This document shows, one piece after another, positions 11,221-22,577 of a stretch of 64,000 bases of DNA. The number at the start of each line of letters is the position of its first letter. Positions within the stretch are counted from its first letter, which is position 1. The stretch spans positions 3,037,029 through 3,101,028 of the forward strand of contig CM055111.1 in assembly GCA_029204225.1 (NCBI GenBank). The letters run 5' to 3'. The translations under genes and the position numbers were made by a program. The stretch comes from Diphasiastrum complanatum (taxonomy: Eukaryota; Streptophyta; Lycopodiopsida; Lycopodiales; Lycopodiaceae). A model generated the notes under the pieces. The model saw only the letters and a list, made by a program, of their open reading frames with translations, was not told where the DNA came from and did no database searches.

Positions 11221-11232
11221 TTGTATCAGAGC
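11221..11232 (+). other. Degenerate primer-binding site (tRNA-iMet)
   Basis: TTGTATCAGAGC differs by one base from TGGTATCAGAGC, the sequence complementary to the initiator tRNA-Met 3' end used by plant copia elements. The gag ATG follows about 110 bp downstream. Confidence 0.7.
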
Positions 11233-11342
11233 AATCTTGGATTTACTAGAGTCTATAGGATATAAAAGAAATTTAATACATTCTTGTTTTTCTAGAGCTA
11301 GTTTATATTTTATTTGTGTTCAATCTCTGTTCATCAATCATA

Positions 11343-12374
11343 ATGGAATATTCAACCTCAGAGATCTGCTTGATCAACAAGTTCAACGAAGATGATTTTC
11401 ACATGTGGAAATTCAAGATGAGGATGATCTTATCGAAAAGGAGCTATGGGGATACGTAAATGGTTCTATAGCCAAACTGGTTGAACCTGAAATGCTCCCA
11501 ACATGGGAAGCAAAGGTTGGCAAAGCTCTTGGCATTGTATCCTTGAATCTGAAAGACACTCAGATTGCTCATGTGTCAAACAATAACACCTCCAAAGAAG
11601 CGTGGGATATCTTCACAAGTATCTATGAGACTTCAGATGTATCGACTTGTCTCTTCCTGAGAAAGAAGGTCCTTACACTCAAAATGAGTGAAGGCACCTC
11701 AGTCAATGATCATTCGAATGAGTTCAAACAATTGCTGAATCAACTAGCTACAATAGGTTCTTTTGTTTCTGAAGAAGACTCAACAATGTCTCATCTCGTC
11801 TTCCATTCTCTTATGACAACCTAGTATTGCTCTTGAGCAATACTCCTGCGCTATCACTCCAGTCCAAGAAGAAGAACTTTAGGGACAAGAAGACGAAGGT
11901 GGAGTAGCCACATTCAATGCGAGCTTGACTGTTGGTAGAATAGCAATGGCTTAATTTGTAAAGGTAGCCACAACTTTCACCAAAAGCTAAAACTTTCTTA
12001 GTAAATCGACAACAACAACCAGCCAAGACCAAACTCTTTTGAAGATACTGCAAGAGATCATGACATCAAATATTGTTGTATCCTCAAGCACAATGAAGCA
12101 AGGAAGAAGATGCAGCAGCACCAAGATGGAGATTCTAACTCTATCAAAATTCCCAAGAAAATGAGAAGGCACTGATGGTACAAGATCAACCTAGCAAAAT
12201 ATTTGCGAATGGTATCTCGATTTAGGTGCTTCACAGCACATGACACCAGGTAAGAACCTATTCTCAAACCTTACAACAACATAATCAAGGTACATTTTCT
12301 TTGGAGACTCAAGCTCACACAAAGTCATAGGCCAAGGCTCTATTTGACTACAATTCCCAGATTGTATCACTAGA
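11343..12374 (+). pseudogene. Ty1/copia gag and protease relic (family F)
   Basis: ATG 11343 opens a gag of the retrotransposon UBN2 type: FNEDDFHMWKFKM near the N-terminus, a one-base shift near 11425, then KEAWDIFTSIYETS and a block ending at TAG 11822. A shifted, stop-ridden part leads to a protease scrap, YLDLGASQHMTPG near 12212, where the canonical D-S-G is D-L-G. No intact zinc knuckle is visible. The relic stops where a second, unrelated copia gag begins near 12375. Confidence 0.7.
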
Positions 12375-13328
12375 ATGTTATCGCTAACTATGAATGATAT
12401 GATGGATCTTGTGTTATGTATTGAAGAGGAACCTAATATTGTCTAAGATCAAATCGTTTATCGAAGGAAGGCGAAGATGTCTTTACACATCATCAAGATG
12501 AATATCTCGAATGAGCTTCTCAAAGAGGTAGGAGCTTGTACTTCATCTTGTGAGGCATGGAGGACTCTTCAAAAGATTTATGAGTCAAAGTCCACATCTA
12601 GGGTGCCTAACAAGAAGAATTCTTCAAAGCTATCAAAAAGAAGGTGAAAGTGCTAACTCTTATGTGATGAGGGTTAAATCTCTTAATGGTGACTCAGCAT
12701 GTGTTGGTGATGCTATTGGTAACATTGATATTGTTCAAGTTCTTCTTAATGGCTTAGGAGAGGGCTATGCAAATCTTGTTCAAAGTTTTTCTATTCAAAG
12801 AACTTTGCCATGTACTGAACAGTTGCAAGAGGTGTTGGTGGCCGAAGAGGATAGGGTTTCTAATATCAAGTCAAGAAGTGAACCTACTTCTACTAATGTT
12901 GGAGATGTAGAGGAACTCTTCACCAAAGGCAATGGCAAAGGAGGAGCCAAGTGGAACAAGAAGAGTACCATGGATCAGGGTAAGGTGAGACAACATCCTC
13001 TTATGGTGGTAAGAAGGATAAGTCTAAACTCAAGTGCTTTTATTGTGGCAAAAAGTGTCATTTTGCTAATGAATGCTAAAAAGAAAAGAAAGCAATTAAA
13101 AGATAGCAAGCAAAGAAACTTTACTAATGATGAAGATGCTAGTAATGAAGTTTTTGATATTCTTATGATGTCTTCAAGTCTTATCTCAAGAGAAAGTGAC
13201 AAAGAGTCATGGTGGATTGATAGTCGAGCTAGTTCTCATAGGACTAGTCATACAAAATTCTTTTCTTCCTTAGTCACTTATGATGGAGTCAAGCAAGTGA
13301 TCTATATGACAAATGATGGTGAGTGTGT
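12375..13328 (+). pseudogene. Ty1/copia gag-protease relic of the family A element
   Basis: Gag lacks its N-terminus but shows SLHIIKMNISNELLKEVG, EAWRTLQKIYESKSTSRV and, after a shift near 12610, SYVMRVKSLNGD and IVQVLLNGLGEGYANLVQSF. The zinc knuckle CFYCGKKCHFANEC (near 13035-13076) sits in a different frame from the surrounding ORF, so compensating indels flank it. The protease has WWIDSRASSHRTSH (canonical D-S-G-A-S-S-H-M-T), with the catalytic Gly replaced by Arg. Close similarity to element E gag (39421 onwards) is evident. At 13329 homology to copia pol ends abruptly and the unknown family A tail begins. Confidence 0.8.
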
Positions 13329-13956
13329 CATCAATCCTATCAACAAGCAAAATATGTTAACTTGGAAATTGAACTCAAAACCGTCAAATTCCTTGTGTAC
13401 AGATGACCAAAAAGATTCCTACATTGCATGGGATTTGATGAATCCGAATGTGGGATGCATGGCTCTAATAACTACTCTGGAGTTACAAATGGATACCACT
13501 ATGCTACATCAAGGAGCTATCCATAAGGCTATAGCACCGGATATAATGACAAAAGAAGATGCATCTGGAATTGGATAGCCCATCCAATCAAGGAAGATAC
13601 TGAGGAAGAAGACTTTCGAATGTCTGTTGCTTGGATCCTTTCAACCCATGCAAAACTAATGCAACTTGAGGCTTTTCTGTTTTTCATGAATCTCTTCTTC
13701 AATGATCTTATCAAATATATGGGATCAGTTGTAGATCAAATGTTCTTTATGAAGAATTTTCGTTGCAACCTTGTTCTACGCTAAAAAGTTGAGACAACAA
13801 AATCTGGTGGTAGATGGCTACAGAAAAGAATAATACAAGAAAAGATGTTTCCTACTCAGGTCGGCCAAATATCTTCGACTACCACCAACGGATTCATGAA
13901 GCATGGCACCAACAAAAGAGCTACATGGTCTTCATTTTTTAGGGCAAAAATGCTTA
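13329..13956 (+). pseudogene. Family A element 3' internal region, unknown protein tail (copy 2)
   Basis: This is the second copy of 2585-3210. It is joined to the gag-protease at GTCATCAATCC, the same bases found at the left edge of copy 1 homology. The frame up to TAG 13576 is continuous with the gag-protease ORF (start 12550), and position 13364 reads TGG where copy 1 has TAG. Downstream, another frame shared by both copies gives HPIKED-EEEDFRMSVAWI and a hydrophobic FLFFMNLFFNDLIK. No known domain was recognised. Presence in two contexts shows it is a real element part and not random sequence. Confidence 0.5.
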
Positions 13957-13968
13957 AAGTAGGGGGAG
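13957..13968 (+). other. Polypurine tract of family A element (copy 2)
   Basis: AAGTAGGGGGAG abuts the LTR start, identical to the tract at 3211-3222. Confidence 0.8.
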
Positions 13969-14528
13969 TGTCATGTGCTGCATGTAATTAGCCCATGAGC
14001 TTACTAATGAATTGCCAAATATAGCCATGGGACTAAATTAGATTAGAACTACTCAATAGGACAGTTAATAAAGTGGTTCAAACAACCTCGCTAGAATTGA
14101 GAATAGCTTCTTCTAATAATGGTTGTAAGGCCCAATTTAGCTAAATAAGGCCCCAAACTTATAGTAGAGGCACAAATGACCACTATAAATAGCTGAGGTC
14201 GTGCTAAATTTGGAGGCTATTGTTCATTTTGTAATTTTGAGTTTTAAGATATCTTGGAGCTTCTCTTGGAGAGCTTTCTTGATGGAGAAAATGGTTCATG
14301 TGCCTAAAATCCATGAGAGCTACGATCATGCTCTAGAGTTAGGCCCTATCTTGTGAATGATCAATAATCATGAATAAAGATACCTTACTTTGCATATTTT
14401 GGTGAAGTTTTGCTACTTTTAGCTATCTTCTTGATTTTTGACTAGTTTCTTGTTGTCTTGCATTTCCATTGTAATTTGATATTTAATGAATGGATTAGAT
14501 GTTTGAATGCTAAGGTTGGCACATGACA
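13969..14528 (+). repeat. LTR family A, 3' LTR (copy 2)
   Basis: It spans 560 bp from TGTCATGTGC to GCACATGACA, with the same perfect terminal inverted repeat and TATAAATAG box as copy 1. It is nearly identical to copy 1 and shares its downstream flank. Confidence 0.88.
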
Positions 14529-15559
14529 CTTCCAAGGACACTATATTTTTTGGGTAGAAATATATTATACACTATTTTAAACTAATACCTTTGACTTGCC
14601 ATAACTTTTTAACCGTATCTTGAAAGTATGTCATGTACCATATCATCGGAAAGCACTTGTCGAACGCTTTCTAACGCACCAAACTCCCCCGCTAAAATTG
14701 GACTTACTGCTAAAAAGTTATGTCCTTTTTAATGTGGACTCAAAAAATTATGATTAATAAAATCCCCATACTTTTGACTTGCCATAACTTTTTAACTGTA
14801 ACTCGAAAGTATGTCATGTAACATATCATTGGAAAGCGCTCATTAGCGCTTTCTAACGCACCAAACTCCACTGAAATTGGACTTACCACTAAAAAGTTGT
14901 CATTTTTAATGTGGACTCAAAACAATTATGAGTAATAAATTCCCAAAAAGTAAAATGTACTACCAAAAGGTACAATGAAAATTGAGTTCTTCTTTTGTAC
15001 CACCAAACCATGCTTTTAGCCAGGATCTATCTTCTAGAATCTAGGAATCTAGAAGGTCAACACTAGCCACCAATGATGATGTGGCAAATTAGTGGAATCT
15101 AAGCTAAATGGATTAGGATAAGCTCAATGAGCTGTCTCACACGTGCTGGAAGTGGCTTAGAGAGAGAAATCCACTATTGTGTACTTGATCTATGATGGAT
15201 CCATTTTGATGCCAATGATGAGCATTGGTTTGGGAGCAAATCTTGATGTTATCACTCTCTTATGCATGATATTTTGATGTGAATGTTTAAGAACTTGTTA
15301 GTAATCATTTTCTTTGTTAGTTGTACACTCATTGGTTTTCACACGTGTGAGGATGTGTGAGGACGTAGGATCATTAATATTGATTGTTCTTGCTTGGAAG
15401 TGTAGTAATTGACAATGAAAGCTAGTTTTGAGTGCTCGTCTTGATCTTTAATCATCCAAGTTGCCAATCACTCTTATTGATCTAAAATAGATCTAATAAG
15501 ATCCATTTTTTTATTTTTATCACATATATCTCAAATATGTCTAGACAATCCTTAACACT
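14529..15559. other. Non-coding part of duplicated block, copy 2
   Basis: This is the counterpart of 3785-4759. It includes the 183-bp tandem pair (14593-14775 and 14776-14950), CACACGTG at 15138 and CACACGTGTG at 15340. About 53 bases near 15181-15235 are absent from copy 1. There is no coding potential. Confidence 0.6.
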
Positions 15560-17700
15560 TGATCTCGACTATCCAACCAACAAAGTCGACCTCCATGTAT
15601 GTCATAGAACATCCTTGGAAAACAGACCCTAGATCAAGTCATAGGCATGCAACAAAAGATGTTCTAGACATTGTTCATTCAAATATATGTGGTCCAATGC
15701 AAACTCTATCATTGCTCGGATGAAAGTATTTCATTACCTTCATTGACAAATAGCTCAAAAGAACAACTGTTTATTTTATTAACAGCAATCGGAAACTTTC
15801 AAAATCTTTTGACAATTTAAGGAGCATGCAGAAATGGAAACTGCTAAGAAAATTAAAGCACTGAGGTCCAACAATGGGGGAGACTACACTACCAAATTCA
15901 AGGAGTACTACCTTAACAACGACATTGAACAACAATTCATTACCTCCTATTCGCCTCAGTGAATGGACTAGCTTAGAGAAAGAACAGAACCTTAGTCGAA
16001 ATGGCCAAGTGTATGCTTGCTTATGCGACACATTTGAAAGTCTTATGGGCTGAAGATGTTTCCATTGCAGCTTATATCCATAATAGATGTCCGACTAAAG
16101 GTCTCTCAAACAAAATGCCTAAGAAAGTTTGGACAAGCTCCAAACCATCATTATCAAACCTATGCGTTTTTGGATGTATCGCTTATGTGCAGATACCTAC
16201 CAGATATCAAGAAGAAGCTTGACTTCCATAGTATCAAATCTATTTTCATCAGTTACACTACTCCAGATAAAGCTTATAAGCTGTATGATCTTGTTGAGTC
16301 GAAGATATTCACAAGTCGGGATATCATCTTCATCGAAGATCAGTTCATCGACCGCAAAGGAAAGGGTAAAGCTCATACAGTTGGACCTATATGACATTCC
16401 CAGAATATCGAACATTTATGTTCCCAAGTCGACTGATCCTATTGAAAGTCCTAGCTCGTCTACTTCCGAAGAACAGCTTATCAACAACGAATCTGAAGAA
16501 GATGTTGTAGCTCAACAACTACAACAAAATGAAAATAATCAACTTCGCCCCATCTCCTAGAAGGTCGACAAGAGATCGTAGACCACCTATAAGGTATATC
16601 GACGAATCTACAACTTATCTTGTTCAAGAGCCGACTACTGTCAAAGAGGCACTTAGTCATCCGAATTCCAATCTTTGGAACGAAGCTATGGATACAGAAT
16701 ATTCATCTCTCATCAAGAACCAGACTTGGACTATTGTCGAATTGTATGTCAGGCCCAAATGTAGTTGATTGCAAATGGATATTCAAAATCAAATACAAGG
16801 CTGATGGAAGCATCGATCAAAGAAAAGCTCGACTTGTCGCGAGAGTATTTTTGTAGATACATAATGTCAACTACATTGAGAATTTCAGTCCAGTAGTTAA
16901 GAATTTATCGATCAGACTTCTATTGTTATTTGTTGTTGTAGCCGATCTAGAGATACATCAAATGGATGTACATGAAGCCTATCTTAATGGAGTTATCGAA
17001 GAAGATATCTTCATGATATAGCCTGAAGGTTATATTATCAAAGGCAGAAAGAACCATGTATGAAAACTCCACAGAGCATTTTATGGCTTGAAGCAATCTA
17101 CTAGAGCATGGTTTTCAGAGAATCAACACTTTTCTTGTCGATCACGACTATAAAACAAGCACTTCAAATTCTAATATCCCAGAGAGTGCATTATTCTTTT
17201 ATTATTCTCACTTTGTATGAGGACGGCACGCTACTTTTTAGCAATAGTATCGATCTAAGACCCAGGACTTAAATTGGCGAAAGACCAATGTCCTTAGACA
17301 ATCGAAGAGATGGAGCAGATGCATGGGTTTCCTTATCATTCGATAATAGGATCTCTTATGTACGCAATGATCTGTACCGGACCAGACATAGCTTTAGCAG
17401 TCAGTACCTAAGTCAGTTTATGACCAATGCTAGCCTTACACATTGGAAAGCTCTTATCATAGTTATAAGATACATTCGAGCTACTATGGACTTACGCATT
17501 TGTTATGGAACAGTCGATAGTGACAAACTCAATATTCTCAATCGGTATTTAGAAGTTGGGCAAGAGATGTAGACACTCGTAAATCCACATCTGGATTTAC
17601 ATTCTTCCTCATCAACAATTATATTTCAATGTGCGAGTTTTGTAATGGAATAGCACTCAAGTCAGAAAGGCTGGTTCCATCAAGGCCAATCTGATGTGAG
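15560..17700 (+). pseudogene. Ty1/copia integrase-RT-RNase H relic (duplicated block, copy 2)
   Basis: Many broken frames preserve domain order. Integrase shows VLWAEDVSIAAYIHNRCP, LSNLCVFGCIAYVQIPTRYQ and SRDIIFIEDQF. A linker shows RRSTRDRRPPIRY. RT shows NLWNEAMDTEYSSL, NQTWTIVEL, FKIKYKADGSI, YGLKQSTRAWF and a decayed catalytic motif (LYEDGTLLF instead of YVDD). RNase H shows FMTNASLTHWKALI, DLRICYG and DTRKSTSGFTFFL. It retains the 720 bp missing from copy 1. Without strong LTR neighbours of its own, it is probably an old insertion carried along in the block. Confidence 0.82.
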
Positions 17701-17805
17701 ATCAGCACGGAGTGATGTTTCAATTCTAGATAGGAGTTGCTGCTTGGGTCCATGCTTAATTCGGTGAATTGCCTCATGGCATGGTCCTTGACATCAACCA
17801 TTTGC

Positions 17806-18330
17806 TCTAGAGTTGTAATCTCCTCGGCTGATCATCTCAAGACCGTTTTGGGCAAGTTACAAGCTTTTGTCTTGTATGCCAATTCTCAGAAGACAGAGTT
17901 GTGTAAGACTCGTGTCTACTATTTGGGTCACATAGTGACAGTTGAGGGTATTTCAATTGACCCAGCCAAGGTGGCTATGGTTAAGAAGTGGTCAAGGCCT
18001 GCCAATATACGCCAATTATAGTCTTTCTTAGGCTTTTGTAAGTTCTACCGGCGGTTTGTTAGGAATTATTCCTAGATTGCTGCTCCTTTAACGGACCGGT
18101 TAAGCAAAAACAACGCTATGGTTCGATGGGATGTTGAAGCTCAGTAACGTTTTGAGAACTTGAAGGAGTCTGTGGCCATGGCTCCAGTTCTCAAGATTGT
18201 GGATACCCAGAAACCTTTTGACCTAGAGACGGATGCAAGTGGCATTGCCGTAGGTGCAGTGTTGAGCCAAGAGCGTAGACCAGTAGCCTTTGAGAGTAAG
18301 AAGTTGACACCAGCTCAATAGAGATATCCT
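17806..18330 (+). pseudogene. Ty3/gypsy RT C-terminus and RNase H start
   Basis: The frame reads [66 protein letters not shown], then [18 protein letters not shown], where the RNase H active-site Asp lies. Stops occur near 18019, 18075, 18145 and 18319. This is the thumb/connection of a Ty3 RT leading into RNase H. The upstream part (17700-17805) may be more of the same element but is not clear. Its 3' part is repeated in reverse immediately downstream. Confidence 0.8.
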
Positions 18331-18523
18331 ACACATGAGCAAGAGCTGTATGCGATATCTCTGTTTTGCTGGTGTCAACTTCTTACTCTCAAAGGCTACT
18401 GGCCTACCCTCTTGGCTCAACACTGCACCTACGGCAATGCCACTTGCATCCGCCTTTAGGTCAAAAGGTTTATGGGTATCCACAATCTTGAGAACTGGAG
18501 CCGTGGCCACATACTCCTTCAAG
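18160..18523. repeat. Inverted repeat (hairpin) within Ty3 RNase H sequence
   Basis: The left arm 18160-18313 and right arm 18368-18523 are reverse complements along their full length of about 155 bp with roughly ten mismatches by eye, separated by a 54-base loop. Both arms encode the same Ty3 RNase H start on opposite strands. Read-through RNA would fold into a long stem. Confidence 0.85.
18368..18523 (-). pseudogene. Ty3/gypsy RNase H fragment, minus strand
   Basis: On the minus strand the frame reads [37 protein letters not shown] and [12 protein letters not shown] without stops. It lies downstream (in minus orientation) of the LTR 19282-19727, its PBS and a leader, so it may be the surviving pol scrap of that element. 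It is the right arm of the hairpin. Confidence 0.75.
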
Positions 18524-19267
18524 TAGCTTCAGAATAGCTCTAGACAGCTGCTTCCACAATTTTTTGAATGTTTGTAGATTGTGAAATCAGCGCTAGAGCA
18601 GTCAGAAATGGGTGCTAAATCGGTGCTAGAGCAGCGCTCCAGTTCCCCACAAATTGGAGTATTGATGTGTCCTCAGATCAACGCTGGTCAGGCTTTAAAA
18701 AAAACTTCTTTCTAGCCACCGTTCTAATTAGAAAAAGTATGCCTCAATTCTGTTGCTAGAAACAGGTCTGAAATAAGTTAACTGGAGCTGTAGAAATGAA
18801 CCACCCCACGTGTATTCAAGTAGTACGGTCTTTTCCTCTCTTTCCAGCGATAAGATAGTTTGTAGGAGGGCACTAGATCAGTGCTAGAACAGTGCTTCAA
18901 TTCCCACGTTTTTTGGATGCTAATAGATCTTCCAAACAGCGCTGGAATAGCTGGAAAAGGTGCATTAGATCAATAGGAAATTGGTGCCCCCAAAACTCTT
19001 CAAGTTTGAAACTTTTTCCCTCCCTTTCAGTGCTGGAAAACTGGTATAGGAGGGCGATGGAGCATCTGAAAAAATTTACCCAATTTTTCTCCCTAAAAAC
19101 AGATTTTTGTGGCTCCTTATATGCTGGAACAGCAGCGATGGAGGCTCACCTTATTCTTCAATCTATCTCCCACGTTTTCTCCCTCCAAAATCCTTCAAAA
19201 ACAAGCAAAATCTGACAATTTCTATATTTTATCCCTCTAGAACGATGTTTTCTCTCTCTAGAACGAG
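18524..19267 (-). other. Leader-like region of minus-strand Ty3 element
   Basis: No coding frame of note. Several short AGCGCTGGAACAG-type phrases recur on either strand. Its position between a PBS (19268-19279) and pol sequence suggests an untranslated leader joined to pol by a deletion of gag. Confidence 0.4.
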
Positions 19268-19279
19268 GCTCTGATACCA
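19268..19279 (-). other. Primer-binding site (tRNA-iMet), minus strand
   Basis: GCTCTGATACCA on the plus strand is the exact complement of TGGTATCAGAGC. It lies two bases from the end of the minus-strand LTR. Confidence 0.85.
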
Positions 19280-19281
19280 AT

Positions 19282-19727
19282 TGTCACAAGCTAGTCTCTC
19301 CAAGCTTGTGAATCCTAGAAGCCGATTTGTAGAATGAACCTCCCAACCATAGGCACCCCCTCCTTGAGTCCTTCTATCTGCTATTCCCGTCAACTAGCAC
19401 ATGGCATCCACCTGTGGGTGATCAGTCCACTTGGCATGCCTAGCCCCTGTGACTTGTGAATTCTGAGTGACTCATAGGGTACCACCTCCATGCCCCGCTA
19501 AAGACCTGTGACCCTCTTGGGCACCCCGACTACTTGTCGGCTAGCATCTCGTCACTGACGGCTAGAGTCCTGACGGTCAAGACACACCGCATCTCTGACA
19601 ACTTGTCAGGCGGCCAAACGGGGTCACTGCTCATGACGCACCGGTCCCAACTTGGGACAGATGTCCTCCTCGGTCATTGGCCCTTGCCAATACTTGGCCT
19701 CAGGCCCTCTGGTGACCGGTCGTGACA
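19282..19727 (-). repeat. Minus-strand 5' LTR
   Basis: On the plus strand it reads TGTCACAAGC to GGTCGTGACA, 446 bp, with ends forming a short inverted repeat (TTGTCAC/GTGACAA including flanking bases). It is GC-rich compared with other LTRs here and carries several ACTTGTC-type short repeats. The PBS next to its left edge shows that the element extended leftward. Confidence 0.75.
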
Positions 19728-19769
19728 AGGTCATGATAGAATCGTAACTGGACTCTAATAGTTGTTCTC

Positions 19770-20210
19770 CAAGTGGATGTGTCCAATGCTTTCAATTCTA
19801 TTTCTAGAGTTGCGATCTTTTGAGAGCCGCGGGTGGCTGGTGGTGAGTTGGCTCAGCGTATCCCATTTGTGCGGTTGTTCTATGCTTTTGAGACTCCCCT
19901 CTTTTACAATCATTATGTGTGCTTTGGGAAATTTTCTACTATCCAGTAGGCAGCCTGTACTCATCAAGGTGATCCTTTGGGTGGTCCTCTCTTCGCTCTC
20001 GCCCCATTTCGTGCCCTTCGAGCTTCTGCAGAGGCCTTTCCCTCTTGCTTATTTCCTTCAGTTGCTGATGACACTCATATCATTGGTCCTGCTCCTATGG
20101 TGCTCCACGCCTTTCATCATTTCTTTGAGTAGTTGGCTTCACTGGGTTTGTCATTTCAACCTCGCAAGTTCTCAGTGTGGTCTCTAGTAGGTCTTCCCTC
20201 GGACTTTGTT
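19770..20210 (+). pseudogene. Non-LTR (LINE) reverse transcriptase relic
   Basis: One frame with three stops (near 19821, 19950 and 20130) carries the RT core in order: VDVSNAFNSISRVAIF (motif with first catalytic Asp), THQGDPLGGPLFALAPFRAL, then SVADDTHIIGPAP with the catalytic A-D-D, then LASLGLSFQPRKFSVWS. This order and the QGDPLGGPLF motif fit LINE-type RTs and not LTR elements. Endonuclease and the rest are absent. It abuts the outer edge of the minus-strand LTR. Confidence 0.8.
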
Positions 20211-22577
20211 CCTATTGAAGAGTAATGCCTATTTTACCCCTTTGGCTAAGCACTAGTTAAGTTGTAAGCTGTACATAACTCATGGGGCATGTTGCTAAAT
20301 AAATACATGGGACCCCCCTTTTGTAAGTTGAGTAAATTAGTGCAAGTGTCCCACTTTGCCAAGTAGCTCACTCCTATGGTTGACACCTAGACCTTCTATG
20401 CATGTAAAGGAGGTGCTTGCCTCACAAGGGATTTGGAGGACCCACGCCCTCCTCTCTCTCTCTCTAGCAATTTATTTCTTCTTCTAACTTTGTGAGGTGC
20501 TTATGTAATTCTCCTTGTGTTGATGTTTTCCATAGCCAGGTTTCTGAAGTCTTTTAGAGAATGCAAATGATTGCAGGGTGAGAAACTAGAAAGTGCTACC
20601 TTGAGTGAAATGGCAACTTGTGTGATCCAAGACTCATTCGATCCTACACTTGTGAAACCTTGACATTTTGTAACAGACAGCTGAACAATCCGTCTCTATC
20701 CTATGAATACTCCTAGTCAAATCATCTTGAGACTAAGCTAGTGATATTGCTAGCATTGTGACGGTTAGGGGTTGCTGCTGCACTTTTGTTTGCATGGTAT
20801 AGATGATTTGATTTTCTCAAAGAGACTGACAGATTGGGACTGTACTATGTAGACAAGAAATGATGTTAATACCTCAATATGGTTCAACATTAATATACAA
20901 TAGACACTTATTGCAGTTAAGTTTGAGCTCCAACCATGAAGCGAATGTATTAAGAGAACTATTGCAGTCTTCCTGTGTTCAAACTTCATATGCATGGGTT
21001 TATCTCAAGTTTTTTGTTTTTTACAATGAACTCAAGGTGTGCATTAGTACTGTATGTGTTGATGGTTTTCTATTGCAAAGTAAACAATATATGCAGTTTT
21101 GATGTAGTCTTTATAGCAAGTATAGAGTAGGGACAGAGTCATGTACTCATATATTGTTGCTTGTGATACTCTAGTTAGTATCATTTGTTATGATCAGCTG
21201 TACTGGACGATGAATCTGAGGTAATAGATTGCGTGCATGCAAGATTTGATAGGTGACTCCTAGGTACGCTGGCCTTTTCTTCATAGGTTGCAGCACTATG
21301 ACCTGTAACTAAATAGGCTTGTATTATGGATCTTATCTGTTCTGTCCAATTCTTTGCTGAGCTTTGTGATTATCAACTAGCAACCACTTTCCATTGGCAA
21401 GTCCATTCCACACTGACTTGGTTATGCACTCTGTTTGTCGCTACTCATGATAAACTCACCTCATTGGGGATGGCAAGTCACTCCATACTTGCATTGACTG
21501 ACCATAAATAGAATTTGTTTACCTTCAATTTCCAGATCCCATCACTCCTCCCATAATATTTGTCAGAGTACAAATCGTTTTTTTGAGTGGGCAGGATCCT
21601 GCATGCTTGAGTCTTTTTGGACTGGATTTTCTTCTGTATACAAACTGGGGTCCGGTACTATGGCTCAATGGCTTAGCAATGAGCTCCACAGACGTGAGTT
21701 CATACAGATTCTTTTGTTTTATTACTGAATATTGGAACGTGGATCATGGGTTATGATGCAGAGATATGAGGGAGAACAAAGGTATTGTCTAGGTTGTGAG
21801 TTCGTCTTGACTGTGGCTGTTGAAGACTCAAGCGTGTCAGTAGAATATTCTGCTTTGGGATAATGATAACTGCACAAATGTGATTACGTGGACTAAAGAG
21901 AGTCTTACTCACTCTCTGAAGACTTGATATATCATACCTGGTTGCTAGCTTAATGCTTAGCAAATAATCGAGTGTGAATGTTCTTTGTTTGTTGTTTACC
22001 AGTTTAGCAGCTGGTCATGAAAGTAATCATTTTTTTGTTTTCTGGGTCAACTTTGGTCTTTTGTGGTAACAGCGGTTAACAGCAACTCTCTTCTACCTAA
22101 GTAAAACAGAAAACATTTTCTCCAAGTTCTGCTGGTTAGAGACCTAGTCAACGAATTCAGAATGTGGCCTTTAGTTAAATTGATTCACGCTTCTGCAAGG
22201 GTTATTTGAGACTTCATACAATTGATGCTGCTTAAGGCATTGAAGCACACAATTGAAGGATTCATAGCTCGGTGGATAAGAACTTAGCTTGTGAGCTTGC
22301 CTGCAAAATTGGAGTCCGCTTATACGTGAGTGAGGATTAGGCTTTGAAATCTATCTCTGAGTAATGTACGGAAATTCGAAATGCCGTTGGCAATCAATGT
22401 AAACATGTAAATAAATATACGCTTGTCCATAAAATAGTAGGAGGCAGTCTTGTCGAAATTGACGAAAAAATTCAATGGTTGCATTCAACTGTTGTGAAAA
22501 GTAGATTAATACAAAATTTATTCCCGACCCTTTTTCTGCTAGCAATCCTTTTACCATTGTTCTGTTTTCTGGTGTAG
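20211..22577. other. No recognisable gene upstream of kinase exons
   Basis: Small ORFs have no domain. There is a CT microsatellite near 20450-20465. Around 22190-22330 a frame reads RLHTIDAA then GIEAHN with stops between, faintly like the kinase helix upstream of the catalytic loop, but the catalytic HRDxKxxN motif is not present. The part just before 22578 has a pyrimidine-rich stretch ending in AG, a plausible splice acceptor. Confidence 0.4.

Noticed and set aside
22190-22330. Possible upstream kinase exon (RLHTIDAA, GIEAHN)
   Set aside because: Two stops and no HRDxKxxN catalytic loop; similarity is too slight to extend the gene model.
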